Shown: positions 44,190 through 56,411, counted from the stretch's first letter. The stretch is 64,000 bases of DNA from Proteles cristata cristata (GCA_017311185.1 JAESUZ010002401.1:248001-312000), one strand, 5' to 3'. The notes: a model not told the origin generated them from the letters alone. Translations and numbers: made by a program.

Positions 44190-45120
44190 TTTAGAAATGC
44201 AAGAGAAAATATTTGCAAATCATAATATCTGATAAGAGGCTAATATCTAGAATATGAAGAATTGCTAAACCTCAACAACAACAAAAACAACCTGGATAAA
44301 AATTGGGCAAAAGATTTGAATAGACATTTCCCTGAAGATGATACACCAATGGCCAAGCATATGAAAATATACTCAACTTCCTTAATCATTACAGAAATGC
44401 AAATCAAAATCACAAGAGGTCACTTCATACCCATTAGGCTACTATTTAAGAAACAGAAAATAATAAGTTTTGGCAAATATGTATAGAAGTAGGAATCCTT
44501 ATGCGCTGTTGCTGAGTGTAATATAGGGCAACCACTATGGAAAATAGCGTGGTACTTCCTCAAAAAATTAAAAATAGAACTATCATAGGACTCAGCCATC
44601 TCATTTCTAGTAGGAATGCATCCCAAAGAGCTGAAAGCAAGATCACAAAGAGGTCTTTATATACCTATGTTCATAGCAGCAGTATTCACAATAGCCAAGG
44701 GTTGGAAGCAACCCAAACATCCACTGACAGATGACTAGATAAATAAAATGTGGTACGTATAGAATATCACTCAGCCTTGAAAGGGAAGGAAGTCTGGAGT
44801 CCCTGGGTGGCTCAGACAGTTGGGCATCCGACTTCGACTCCGGTAATGTTCTCACAGTGCTGGAGTTTGAGCCCCGTGTCAGGCTCTGTGCTGACAGCTA
44901 AGAGCCTGGAGCCTTTGAGTTCTGTGTCTTCCTCTCTCTCTGCCCTTCCTCTGCTCGCACTCTGTCTCTCTCTCAAAAATTAATAAAAATTAAATTGTTT
45001 TAAAAAGGGAAGGAAATCTTTCTTACTGCATTCTACAACATGGATGAATCTGGAGGACATTTTGTTAAGTGAAATAAGCCAGTCACAAAAAGACAAATAC
45101 TCAATGATTAATTTAAGAAA
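44190..45120 (+). mobile_element. Old L1 ORF2 3' region, split by a SINE
   Basis: Recognisable ORF2 C-terminal text such as ACATTTCCCTGAAGATGATA, GCAAATCAAAATCACAAGAG, ATCCACTGACAGATGACTAG and, after the SINE, CAACATGGATGAATCTGGAGG. Well diverged, so older than the L1 copies at 22337 and 4980. Confidence 0.75.
44796..45003 (+). mobile_element. Feliform SINE inside L1
   Basis: Duplication AAAGGGAAGGAA(G/A)TCT at 44780-44795 and 45004-45019. Confidence 0.95.
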
Positions 45121-46424
45121 CACTTACGGGGTACCCACTCTGTATAAAACACTGAAGTAATATAGTATATCTGAGAACAGGCATACAAGAACTGAAGAGT
45201 CAAGATAGGCATAATGCTAACCTAAACATTCATAGCCATAACTTCTACCCAATTTCAAGAAAGTAAAAATGTTTTTCAACACAAATTTAATGGGGAATTT
45301 AATCTAATGCTTGAGGAAATATCATGTTTTCATCCTGAGACCTCAACTTTCTCTGAAATGATGATTAGTGACAACTGCAATAAGTAGGGGGGAAAAAAAT
45401 CCACAAAGCAGCTTCTGTTTCCCAGGGTTGGAGGAGCTGAGACAGAGGTAGCTAATAGTGTTACCTCTTAAGAACTGAGTTACTATGGCTTCAAAATAAT
45501 CCATAAAGCTCCCCAAAGTAGAAAAAGTCCATTTTATACATGAGAATTCTATAAACTCCACATGTTGGACATTTTCTAAAAATGCCATTTAACTCAATAA
45601 TTAGTATGGAGGAAACATATATATTTTGATGACATTACATAAAATAAAATAAAATAAGGTTGATGATTTCTATTCCTTTTTAAAGTATTCATACGCTATC
45701 AGTAAGCTGCTTTCTGTTCATACAACTTATTGGTGCTGCTCTTCATTGACTGAGTACAAACCAAGAATCTTAAGTCTGTGAATCACTGTTTCCACCCCCA
45801 GGCAGCTGAAATTGTTCACTTATATTTCCCCAATCTTTGATACTCACTAAATACTATGTATAATATTATTCTGCTTTTGGGAGGGAAACTATAGATGGAA
45901 CTTTTTTTCAAGGGAGCTCTAGGAAGTATTCTTTCGTACATACACTTGAATATTGAGGCATGACTAATGTCCTATAATCCATAACACCACTAAATAAGTG
46001 AACTACTTTTTGAAGAATGCATTGAGTTAAATCTGAAAATGTTGCCTGGTTTCCTTTGAGGAGCCAGCCATTGCAATTCCCAAAATTCCTGCCTTACAAT
46101 CAGAAATAGAGTTACCTGTCAAACAGATGAAAACCACTTGCCTAGGCTATCCTGCAGACTTCTACATACTTAATTTGTGTTTTCCTTGGTCAATATTTAA
46201 AGGGCTTCTGGATGGACTCTACACTGCATAAGCCATGAAAGTTGATGAAAGAAACAAAAAGAGTAAATGCAAGTGAGTGCTATAAATAAATTACTTTATC
46301 TCTTCAACTTGATTCCATTCCCATGTACTTGAAACATTTATTACAGATAATCTAAAGTGTTAGATACCTCAGAGATGACCCCCATAGGAATGCCTGCCAA
46401 ACCAGCCCTGCAAAAGGCAGTGTT
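45121..46424. other. Unique sequence
   Basis: No repeat recognised. The 81-codon reverse ORF at 45343-45588 overlaps a possible donor near 45463 but has no defensible acceptor. Confidence 0.4.
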
Positions 46425-46620
46425 TTACAGAGAAGAGGCCTTTGGAATCAGGCAGACATGGGAAATATTTTAATCCCAGGTCTGCTGAGCTTCAGTTTCC
46501 CCAACTGTAAAATGGGATAAAAACTGCCTCAAAAAACCATGAGGATTCAGTGAGAGACAATCAATGAAGGCATCTGACATGCCCTCAAAAGCCAGAATGA
46601 GCAGAGCCCTTTGGTTTCCA
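46425..46620 (+). mobile_element. MIR SINE
   Basis: GAATCAGGCAGACATGGGAA, GAGCTTCAGTTTCCCCAACT and GTAAAATGGGATAAAAACTG. Confidence 0.75.
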
Positions 46621-46879
46621 ACACATATATGAGATAGAAAATGCAATCATACAGTTGATGTTTCCTTTTCATTTGTTAGGCATCATTCTTTACAGAAACA
46701 CTGATAGGCACTGTTATTATTAAGATGCAAGCATCTGGGACAGTTCAAGCACACCACAGGAACTTATCGGAGGCATGAAACTCAAGAAAGCTGAACTCTG
46801 GTTGGAGAGAAGAAGTACCTTGAAAATGAACAATAACACCAAATGTTCAATTTCCTGTCACAGACAATAAGTCCAAAGG

Positions 46880-47720
46880 AAGGAATGATTACTTAAAGTT
46901 GACACCACCAAGCAAGAATTCATGGAAGAGCTGGAAATTGAGGGGAGCCTTGAAATTAGGACAAGACACAGGTATGGGGTAAAGAATGAGAAATCTGTCA
47001 GAAAATGGAATAGAGTTGACAAAGTAGCAGCAGCGGGCATATGTATCCATCGGGTATTCAGAGAATAACAGACCATTTTTGCTGTGCTCCGAGTTTTGTG
47101 TACAGGAAGCACAAAAGATAAGGTTGAGTAAGGTAAAGTAGTCAGACATGTCATTAGGAGAACCAAAAACAAACAAATCTCAAAGAAATAAATCATGGTT
47201 GGTATAAATCACAGACTTTTTAAAAAGTAACAATGTACAACCCAGTGAGTTGAGATTCATCTATCAGAGACACGAATGAGTGGGTTGGACAGAAGAAAGA
47301 CTAGAGACTAAGTGATCAGTTCAGAAGCTACTGTCACAATCTTAGGAGGAAGCGATGAAAGGCTGAACTAGCATGGTGGCCATATGACTATAAAGATGGA
47401 GACAGGGATGAGAGGTACTATATAAAGTCTCACAGACTTGAATGAAGAGGGAAAAAGCAAAGATGATATAGTAGTTTCAGGAGTGGGAGACTGAGAGAAT
47501 GACAGCACCATGAGAGGAAGGTTAAATCTGGGGAGAAAGTTAATCTAGGGATACAAATGGCAAATATGGTTTCAGACAGGTTATTTATTGAGGTAACATC
47601 CAGAAAGAAAATATTAAGTCAGCCTGGAAAGACAGGATCTCAACATGGGAAGGAAAGCCCTATGCTCAGAAAGGATGGCTGACTTCATGGAAGCTACTGG
47701 TGCAAACAAAATAAAACCAC
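46880..47720 (-). mobile_element. Long L2 LINE remnant
   Basis: Reverse L2 over more than 800 bp: GGGGAGCCTTGAAATTAGGA, CAGTTCAGAAGCTACTGTCA, GAAAGGCTGAACTAGCATGG and GATGGAGACAGGGATGAGAG follow the order of L2 read backwards. The overlapping reverse ORFs at 46858-47196 and 46889-47176 lie in it. Confidence 0.6.
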
Positions 47721-48369
47721 ACAGAGCAAAAAATATATATATATATGCAAGTGTTGTCACCAAGGTCGAAAAGGTGAGTCTCAAGGAGACAGTGGTGGTG
47801 AAGAAACCCAGAACCTAAAGAAAACTCAAGGATAAGGGCTGAAAACAGACCATCATCAATGAGATGGTCTGTTTTCATTATGAGATCCTAGAAGACCTTA
47901 AAAAACAAAAACAAAAAACAGGTTCAAAAAAGGTGTCAGAAGTTAAGAGGAAATGAGTAAGTGGGAAGAAAGCAGAAGCAGTATCTACAGTCTATGCTTT
48001 CAAATGCACTTTTCTAAGAGAAGTCTCATTTTGATTTTTTATCTGGAATACAAGAACATGTGGATTTAAGAAAATGAAAGAATCTGATAATATATACTAT
48101 CTTTAGTGGTCATAAACCCTGACCTTTCTCTTCTGCTCTCCTATTTTCATCTGGTTTATTGGTTACTTTGTGCAACCTCTCAATATCTCTCATGTCTATC
48201 TTCTCGTACTTAATGAGCCTCTCTCCTTTTAGTAAGAAAGTATCTCATCACTCCTATCCTTCTTGCCTCTCTCTTTTGTTCACTTACATCATACAGGGAA
48301 GGACAAAACTCAGATTTTACTAGAAAACCAAAATTTGACAGCCATTCTTCTTCAACATTTTCATAAAAA
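47721..48369. other. Unique sequence
   Basis: No gene recognised. Small TA tract near 47732. Confidence 0.4.
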
Positions 48370-49117
48370 AGATATTCTGCATCATTAGTCACTAGTAAAA
48401 TGCAAACTAAAACCACATCAAAAACCACTTCACAACTACTAAAACGATTAAAATTAAAAACACTGTCAAGGATATGGAGCAACTAGAACTCTCATATATC
48501 ACTGATGCAAATGTAAAATAATAACAGCCACTTTGGAAAGTGGTTTAGCAGGCTTTGTTTGTTTTTTTAAGTTACACACCTACCATATTATCCAGCAATT
48601 CTACTCATAGATATTTACCCAAAAGACATGAAAGCATATGTTCATACAAAAACTTATGCATGAATGTTCAGTCAAAACTAAAAGTAACTCAAATGCCCAA
48701 CAATAAGTGAATGGATAAACAAATTTTGGTATGTCCATACAATACAGTATCAAGTGATAAAAATGAATGAACCATTGATAGATGCAACAACATCTGAGTG
48801 GGGGGAAAAGCCAGAAAACAAAAAAGAAGTACATGCTGTACATTTCCACTTATGTAAAATTTTACAAAATGCAAACTAAGTCTATAGTGACAGGAAGCAG
48901 ACTAATGGTTGCCTAGGGATAGAAGGAGGGACTAGAGGAAGATAGAAGAAAGGCATTACCAAAGGGCATAAAGAAACCTTAGGCACTTTTGGCTGTGTTC
49001 ATTATTTTGACAGTGGTGATGGTTTCACAAATATATATAAAACTGATCAAATTATATATATTAACTCCATGCAGCTTACTTTATGCCAATCATACCCCAA
49101 CTATTTTTAAAAGCAGT
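48370..49117 (+). mobile_element. Old L1 3' end
   Basis: ORF2 end and 3' UTR of an L1M-type element: GTGAATGGATAAACAAATTT, CAGACTAATGGTTGCCTAGG, TATTTTGACAGTGGTGATGG and CATGCAGCTTACTTTATGCC. Confidence 0.75.
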
Positions 49118-50220
49118 TGGAACATCTGGCAAAATTTGAATATGGACTTTTTATCAAATAATAATATTGTAACATGGGTAAATTTTTAACCCTGAAGAAG
49201 GTGGATGTCCTAATCCCCATGACATAGAGTTACCATGAAGGCTGGGGATGAGGAGTGTTCTCAGGCAAAGTGGGTATATCACCTGGGCACATCCACTGTT
49301 ACCCTATTTTTTAGAGAAAAAAAAATAACCAGCTGTCCTCCTCATCAGAGAATTCCCACTTAAGCAATATTTCCAAAGTACATGCCTGCCTGTACGCATT
49401 CATATATAAAACTGTTTGCATTACACAATTCCTTGGGGATTAACAATTTCCATCTGTATGCAGTTCTGATAGGAAGGTGCAAAGAACTTCTCTGGCCACT
49501 GTCAGAGTTTCTCATTTCTCTACCTGTGTAATTTCTTCAGCAACAGCCACTTGGATCTCGTAGATAGTATTAAAAATACAAGCTTCCTTTCCAAGAATTC
49601 TTTGCTGCTCAAAGACTCTCACTCTTAGACAAACCCATGAGTAGACATTTATCAAAACAGTTTAGACCTACAGACAACTTATCAGGTACTCAGGAGGGAT
49701 GCCAGGAAAATAGGAAAGGTCAGAATCTCAGATTGGTCTCTCTTCTGAAATCACTGGAGTATAAAATCCCCCAGGGTCTCAAGTCATAGGCAAGAAAGAA
49801 ACAGCAAGTGTAAACTTTTTGTATGTATTTATGAGCATAAATTACCGGGCTGAGTGCCCATCTCCATATTCCCATCTGGTGTCAAAGATATGGCTGGCAC
49901 TTAGATTAAAAATAAAGCTCTCAATATGGCATTATAATTATCTTTCTAAAATTGACTTTAAAAATAATCATGATAAATTAATCTTACTCCTAACTTCAAA
50001 AGCCACATTTATCCTGCTTTGTAGCTTTAAAACTTAAACAAACTAATTTTTTCAAAGCGACCACATACAGAAATGTATGATATGATCTCTTTAAAAGAAA
50101 TAAAAAGTTCCTGTATCAGTTGAAAATCTCAAAATATTCTTCAATTTCTTATTCAATTATCTTTCAGAAAGTACAGTAAATATTCACATATTTACAAACC
50201 CAAGAAACTCTTTTTTTATT
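49118..50220. other. Unique sequence
   Basis: No repeat recognised. Contains the candidate exon at 49524-49623. Confidence 0.4.
49524..49623 (-). other. Candidate 100-nt exon (unverified)
   Basis: On the minus strand an open frame reads VRVFEQQRILGKEACIFN then TIYEIQVAVAEEITQ, up to the donor ACACAG/GTAGAG. The proposed acceptor, GGGTTTGTCTAAG, is mediocre. Residue composition is protein-like (amphipathic, no low complexity). The frame stays open upstream for about 20 more codons, so the 5' edge is uncertain. The family was not recognised. Confidence 0.22.
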
Positions 50221-50232
50221 TAAAACACTGTA

Positions 50233-50438
50233 AGGGTGTCTGGGTGGCTCAGCTGGTTAAGCATCTAACTCCTGATTTCGTCTCAGGTCATGATCTCGTC
50301 TCAGGTCATGATCTCTCGATTTGTGAGATCAAGCCCTGTGTGAGGCTCTGCACTGACAGCATGAAGCCTGCTTGGGGTTCTCTCTCTCTTGCTCTCTCTG
50401 CCCTTCCCCAACTCATGCTCACTCTCTCTCTCTCAAAA

Positions 50439-50489
<51 letters not shown>

Positions 50490-50492
50490 AAA
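50233..50492 (+). mobile_element. Feliform SINE with internal duplication and (AAAT)n tail
   Basis: CGTCTCAGGTCATGATCT is duplicated in tandem at 50279-50296 and 50297-50314. The tail is a pure AAAT repeat from about 50437 to 50490. Flanks TAAAACACTGTA and TAAAACGCTATA at 50221-50232 and 50493-50504. Confidence 0.95.
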
Positions 50493-50536
50493 TAAAACGC
50501 TATAAAACTGTATTTCATATGCACACACTTTATTCT

Positions 50537-50756
50537 TTTTTTTTTTTTTAAGTTTATTTTTGAGAGAGAGAGAGAGAGAGAGAAACAGAGTGTAATCAGG
50601 GGAGGAATAGAGAGAAAGGGAGACACAGAACCCGAAGCAGGCTCCAGGTTCTGAGGTGTCAGCAGAGAGCCCCACATGGGGCTTTAACTCACGGACTGTG
50701 AGATCATGACCTGAGCTGAAGGTGGACACTTAACCCACTGAGCCACTCAGGTGCCC
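50537..50756 (-). mobile_element. Feliform SINE, inverted to its neighbour
   Basis: Full-length reverse copy 45 bp from a plus copy. Flanks CACACTTTATTCT and CACACTTTCTTCT at 50524-50536 and 50757-50769. It explains the reverse ORFs at 50306-50677 and 50433-50729. Confidence 0.95.
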
Positions 50757-50769
50757 CACACTTTCTTCT

Positions 50770-51589
50770 GTACTATACACTGTTTGGGATATATGGTTAC
50801 CTGTTTATAACTACACATTCCTATATTTTACATGCACATACTTTTTCTGTACTATACATTACTTTGAATACATAGTTATACATTTATAATTACATATAAC
50901 TCTATAGAATAAGAGGTGAAAATTACTCTTCTTTAAGAGCAATTTGAGAGATCTTACATAAGATTTTGTCTCTGTACACTAATATAACATAACCCCACTC
51001 AGTACGAGAATCTTCTGTAAGCAGCTGCAGTTTCCATACAAGACAGATAATAGAAACAGGGCAAAGATTTTCTGCACAGGAAATCCCAGATAAAATAAGG
51101 ACAACCTTCACCCAAACCAGCAGAAGTGCAAGGGCAAGATTGCTCCAGACTTCCCACTCCTCTAGAACCAGGGAAGAGATTCCTATGTCTATCTTGCTAG
51201 GGCTTCACAACCTGCAGAATCAGTACCCTATACAATTAGATATTATATTTATTGTTCAGACTAGTGCTTTCTGGGACATTCCCATGAGATGGCTCTAGTG
51301 ATGATAATTTTTACCCAAAAAAGAAAAGACAGGGCTCTCCCCTGCATGTACTTAATGCACACTAGTTTTCAGCAACACATCTATACCAAGTTCTAGTTCA
51401 TCCTTGTGATCATTAATTCTCTTGGTTACCATACCTTGAATATCCTTTCTTCTTTGGCTGTTACTTTACCTTTGGATTTCATCTTTCATTATATTGGTAA
51501 AGAAACTTTAGCCCTATTATCCATAAACTGAAGCCATTTCACATTTCCCTGATCTCAAACTTTTTAAATAATCTCAAATACAGGAACAT
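50770..51589. other. Unique sequence
   Basis: No feature recognised. ACACTT-CTGTACTATACA text recurs at about 50757 and 50830, a weak local repeat. Confidence 0.4.
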
Positions 51590-51860
51590 AAGAACACTCA
51601 CTATCATGAGTATTATAGAACATTGTTCTGTTCTAGTTAATGCAATGAGGCAGGAAACGAGGGAAAAAAAGTATAACTATTTAGGAAGCAGGAGACAAAA
51701 TTACATTATTTGTAGACAATATGATTGCGTATCTTTTAAAAGAAGAAAAAGAGTAGAGAGAATGAACCACCAGAAAAGCTACTAAAACTAAATAGGAAGT
51801 TTAGTCAGTCAGCATTTCTATAGACTAGTAATAAACAGGAAAACATAATGAAAAGATGGC
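51590..51860 (+). mobile_element. Old L1 ORF2 remnant
   Basis: GTTAATGCAATGAGGCAGGA, GTAGACAATATGATTGCGTA and GCATTTCTATAGACTAGTAA match the ORF2 reverse-transcriptase region, heavily decayed. Confidence 0.6.
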
Positions 51861-53465
51861 CTCATCGTAAGCAATGTATAGCAGCAGTGGCAGAATGAGC
51901 ACTTCATCCTCACACACAGAATTTACTCCAAAGACATTCATTTTGGCCTCCAGAAACATCAAAGACTTCAACACCCTCCCCTGAATAATGTCAGGCTGTC
52001 CCCCTCCAAAATGTGTACACAAATTCCGACCCTCTCAGGAATCTCTTCTTTCTGGCCTGGAGTAGATCAGAATATTTTGAAATATAATAACAAAACTTAT
52101 GATACCTAATAATGAAGAGACAAAAGTCCTACTGAATTTGAACAAATTCATTGTCTAAAACAGGAAGAAAGTAAGAGAAATGGGTACCCAACAAAAGACC
52201 TCCTGTGATACTTCCATATTCATCAGTAGCTTTACCTGTACTGAACACACAGCCGTGTATTATACAAAAAGCGCCTTATTCTCCAAACACCCAAGCTCCT
52301 CTTTGTTGCTAGCTTATACAGAACAGAGAGAAAATCTGAGTTGGAAAAAAAAAAAAAAAAACTACCTACCAATAGTTTCTTAAAACTCGTTGGGGCCCTA
52401 AAATACCAAATTTACATCACAGCTCCCAAACAAAGTCACCTCTAAGCCAATCCAAAAATAAGATTGCTTACGCTTTTATAAAGTCTTTTAAAGCTTCTTT
52501 TTTTCCCTCATGTTAATGTTATATATTTTACAGTTACATTCTCCAAAGAGTTTGCTAATGTGCAGACAAGAAATGTTCCAAGCCACATTCTCTGAAGCCC
52601 CTCCCCAAGGCCACCCAAAGATTCCCATTCCCTTTCCTCGTAACTAACAAAATTTACTCCACCTATAGCCTAAGCCTCTGACAATGGACATAAAAGACAC
52701 ACCTAACCAATCTGTAAAAATAAAGGAAAAGGATATTTCCTTTATTGCCCAAACAGCTCATTACAAAGAGGAAATATTATTGATCATTTGGAAATTATTC
52801 TGTCTTTAGTAGAAATTACCTTATGTCTCCTTTCTTTGAGATGAGTGCTTCTCCTATAATTTGATGTACTTATTTAGTATGAGGGCAAGAAGATTTTTGA
52901 CTTCCATAATCTTATTGATTTACAAACAGCAACAACCTAATCCTAATATATCTCTGTTAAGGGCAGACTAAGAAATAGGTTTAAGCCAAAGGGAACTTAT
53001 TCATATATAAAGATGAATTTCCTCAGAGAAAAGAATATAGGGGGAAAAATTCTCCAGGGACAGTATGGAATTTCCTTGATGAAAGTCTTTAAAAATAGAT
53101 TATTCATGTAGCTGTGAAGCCTTGGTTACTATATTTGGATTATATGACAATTCAAGATCCCTGCCAGGCTATCTAAAGAGAAAATGTATCTTTTTTCTAA
53201 ACAGAAATGTAAGAAATCTCTAAGTTTAAATAAAAGAGAAGCAGAAACTTCTTAATCCCAAATTCTGGGTCTGTCATATTTATCATATGCCTATGCAAAC
53301 CAGTTGTTACAGCAAATTCATCTTATTATTCTAGACAGCAAAAAGGTAAATAGTATGACCAAATATCCTACTATGTCTCAATTTCTAGAAAATACAGTGT
53401 TAGTAAGAGACTTATTTGGCCAGAAAATGTCCAGTGACTAATTAAACTGAAAGTTATTTACTTAA
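51861..53465. other. Large unique stretch
   Basis: About 1.6 kb with no repeat or coding signal recognised. An A17 run near 52346. Confidence 0.45.
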
Positions 53466-53475
53466 AAAGATTTGA

Positions 53476-53698
53476 GGGCTGCCTGGGTGGCTCAGTTGGT
53501 TAAGCATCGACTTCAGCTCAGGTCATGATTTCACGGTTCATGGGTTCGAGCCCCGCATTGGGCTCTGTGCTGACAGCCAGCTCAGAGCTGGGGGCCTGTT
53601 TCAGATTCTGTGTCTCCCTCTCTCTCTCTCTCTGACCCTCCCCTGCTCACACTGTTGCTCTCTCTCAGAAATAAATAAAACATTTTAAAAAATTTTTT
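53476..53698 (+). mobile_element. Feliform SINE, intermediate subfamily
   Basis: Has GACAGCCAGCTCAGAG (part of the young-subfamily insertion) but keeps GGCTCAG and CAGATTCTGTGTC of the older class. Flanks AAAGATTTGA at 53466-53475 and 53699-53708. Confidence 0.95.
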
Positions 53699-53878
53699 AA
53701 AGATTTGAAAGCACTTACTAGATTAGAAAGAAACGGTATATACTTCTCAGAATAAAAGTTTTTGCTCTATGGCAATTCTGTAACTAAAAGAATAATTTTT
53801 AAGTGTTTTTAGATGAAAAACCTTACTGTCCAAGAGTAGTGCTGAATATAGACTGTGCTATTAAAAATACTATTTGAA

Positions 53879-54091
53879 GGGGCACCTGGGTGGCTTAGTC
53901 GGTTAAGCGTCCAACTTTCGCTTAGGTCATGATCTCACGGTTCGTGGGTTCAAGCCCCGCGTTGGGCTCTGTGCTGACTGCCAGCTCGGAGCCTGGAGCC
54001 TGTTTCAGTCTGTGACTCCCCCTCTCTCTGACCCTCCCCTGCTCATGCTGTCTTTCTCTCTCTCCTAGAAATAAATAAAAAATATTTTTAA
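53879..54091 (+). mobile_element. Young-subfamily feliform SINE
   Basis: Diagnostic variants present. Exact 16-bp duplication AAAAATACTATTTGAA at 53863-53878 and 54092-54107. Confidence 0.97.
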
Positions 54092-54107
54092 AAAAATACT
54101 ATTTGAA

Positions 54108-55047
54108 ATATTTAAGATGTATTGCTACAGGCCATTAAATCCCCACTCACATTTATAATGACTAAAACCTGGAGTATTCATGTTGAAAAGCAAATGCAAA
54201 TAAGCGTGCACTTCTCCAGGGAAGTCATAATGTTTGCTGACATGATGTGAAATGGATAACTGGTCTTTGGTTTAGTAACTAAGACCTACAGATTATCTGT
54301 CGGCTGCTCAACACTAGAACAGAACAAGGAGGGCAATAATGATGGATGGTCTGGTAAAGAATGTGAATTTCAGAAATATACACTATTGCTATACTGCCTT
54401 TCACTTCTGTACAAGTTAGAAAAAGGCACACTTTCCAAGTGATTATGCCTAGCTTGGGGAGCAGACAGTTCTGTTTTACTTTAGAAATGGTGTGTCTCTA
54501 TCTGGTATCATTGTACAATGAACATTTTATGTAATTATCTGCAGTAGCCCCAGACTTACCTTCAGGGGCTCTGTGCCCAGTAGCAGACAAGAACTCCCTT
54601 GTATTCTAGCAATGGAGGAAGGTTAAGGAAGTCTCATTTTTAACATACTCAACTACCAGAACCTTCATTCGTTCTAGACAAGTTGGAGGCAGCTAAGGTT
54701 CCCTTAAATTGGGTCTTATTCTCATTAAACAGAGAAGGGGAAAAGAAAATATTCTCCAGAAACATCAAGTGATCAAAATTTACAGATTTGTTTCTCAGAT
54801 GTAAATTATTTTATCTTCACATTTTAAGTAGAGCTTTTCATAGCACAGATTTCAACTTTATTGAAAGGATATCAATTTATCAATATGCATAATTTTCTCT
54901 ACACGAATATTTACTTAAAAGTGCTTTAAAGAGAGGGCCTATAATTATAAAAGAGAACTATAAAAGGTACTATTGTGCCATTAACTATTTTTTTAAATGA
55001 TGGCTTCCTTTGTTTTTTAAACCTTATGTTTGAACATTCATATTAAA
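54108..55047. other. Unique sequence
   Basis: No repeat recognised. Contains the candidate exon at 54560-54605. Confidence 0.4.
54560..54605 (-). other. Candidate 46-nt exon (unverified)
   Basis: Minus-strand acceptor TTAACCTTCCTCCATTGCTAG and donor CTGAAG/GTAAGTCTG are both close to consensus, the best-balanced splice pair noticed here. Two frames are open (NTREFLSATGHRAPE and IQGSSCLLLGTEPLK), so coding is undecided. A noncoding exon or a decoy is equally possible. Confidence 0.2.
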
Positions 55048-55062
55048 AACAGATTGTAATCT

Positions 55063-55289
55063 GGGGCGCCTGGGTGGCTTAGTCGGTTAAGCGTCCGACT
55101 TTCACTTAGGTCATGATCTCACGGTTCGTGGGTTCAAGCCCCGCGTCGGGCTCTGTGCTGACTGCCAGCTCAGAGCCTGGAGCCTGTTTCAGTCTGTGAC
55201 TCCCTCTCTCTCTGGCCCTCCCCTGCTCACGCTGTCTCTCTCTCTCTCTATCCTAGAAATAAATAAAACATGTTAAAAAAAAAACAAAC
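55063..55289 (+). mobile_element. Young-subfamily feliform SINE
   Basis: Close to the inferred subfamily consensus. Duplication AACAGATTGTAA at 55048-55059 and 55290-55301. Confidence 0.97.
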
Positions 55290-55492
55290 AACAGATTGTA
55301 ACTAACCATCACCAAAGCTTGGGCTTAACTTAAGATTGACTGAAAGAATAATGTATTATGTGCCTTCTAGAATGGAAACACACTTGTATCATCTACTCTA
55401 ACTGAACATACCAACTCAATACCATGAACAAATGAAAAAATAATATTTTGCTACTTAAAATTAAACAACTGTTAATTTAGCAGTTTTTAAAT

Positions 55493-55590
55493 CTGGCTTA
55501 GTTCAGTCAGTAAGGCATATAACTCTTGATTTCAGGGTTGTTAGTTCAAGTCCCATGTCAGGTGTAGAGATTACTTAAAAAATAAAACCT
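55493..55590 (+). mobile_element. Short tRNA-type SINE
   Basis: CTGGCTTAGTTCAGTCAGT head and GTGTAGAGATTACTTAAAAAA end. Confidence 0.8.
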
Positions 55591-55604
55591 TAACAAAAAT
55601 TAAA

Positions 55605-55802
55605 TTTAGGCACCTGGAAGGCGTCTGACTTCAACTCAAGTCATGATCTCACAGGCTCCTGAGTTCACACCCTGCATCAGGCTCTCTGCTGTCGGTGCAG
55701 AGACAACTTCACATCTGTCCCTGGCTCTCTCTGTGCCCCTCCCCCACTAATGCTTTTTCTCCCTCTCTCTCTCTCTCTCTCAAAAGTAAATTTATAAAAA
55801 AT
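55605..55802 (+). mobile_element. Feliform SINE with head deletion
   Basis: TTAGGCACCTGG joins directly to AAGGCGTCTGACTTCAACTC, with the GTGGCTCAGTCGGTT part missing. The rest is full. Confidence 0.9.
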
Positions 55803-55849
55803 GTTTATTAAATTAGAGTAACAATTGTTTACAGATTAGGAAATTATTT

Positions 55850-56073
55850 TATTTTTTTAAATACTTTTATTTATTTCTGAGAGAGAGAGAGGGAGGGACA
55901 CAGTGTGAGCAGGGAAGGGTCAGAGAGAGACGGAGACACAACATCTGAAGCAGGCTCCAGGCTCTGAGCTAGCTGTTAGCACAGAGCCTGATGTGGGGCT
56001 CAAACCCACCAACCGTGAGATTATGACCTGAGCTGAAGTCGGACGCTTAACCGACTGAGCCAACGAGGCACCC
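55850..56073 (-). mobile_element. Feliform SINE
   Basis: Reverse copy. Exact 12-bp duplication AGGAAATTATTT at 55838-55849 and 56074-56085. Confidence 0.96.
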
Positions 56074-56188
56074 AGGAAATTATTTGAGTTCTAAAAAAAA
56101 AAAAAAAAGTGCTTCAGCATAAAAAAGAAATAATGCAAACACATACACACCACTAGACATTTATCCTAAATTCAAGCCTTTAGTACTT

Positions 56189-56396
56189 TTTTTTTTTTAA
56201 TATTTTATTTCTAGGAGAGAGAGACAGCGTGAGCAGGAGAGGGTCAGAGAGAGGGAGTGACAGACTCTGAAACAGGCTCCAGGCTCTGAGCCGGCAGTCA
56301 GCACAGAGCCCGACGCGGGGCTCGAACCCACAAACCGCGAGATCATGACCTAAGCTAAAGTCGGACGCTTAACTGACTAAGCCACCCAGGCGCCCC
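56189..56396 (-). mobile_element. Young-subfamily feliform SINE, reverse
   Basis: Reverse copy carrying the young variants (seen here as GCAGTCAGCACAGAG, ATTTCTAGGAGAGAG, CTAAGCCACCC). Exact 15-bp duplication AAGCCTTTAGTACTT at 56174-56188 and 56397-56411. Confidence 0.96.
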
Positions 56397-56411
56397 AAGC
56401 CTTTAGTACTT

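Noticed and set aside
45463..45506. 44-nt minus-strand segment reading FMDYFEAIVTQFLR with an AAGAG/GTAAC donor
   Set aside because: The acceptor TTTGGGGAG is poor, and the frame is explained equally well by a chance 81-codon ORF.
48288..48319. 32-nt minus-strand exon-like segment (KSEFCPSLYD) with TTGGTTTTCTAG acceptor and GTAAGTGAAC donor
   Set aside because: Only one short frame, and it sits just upstream of a decayed L1. Too short to support by eye.
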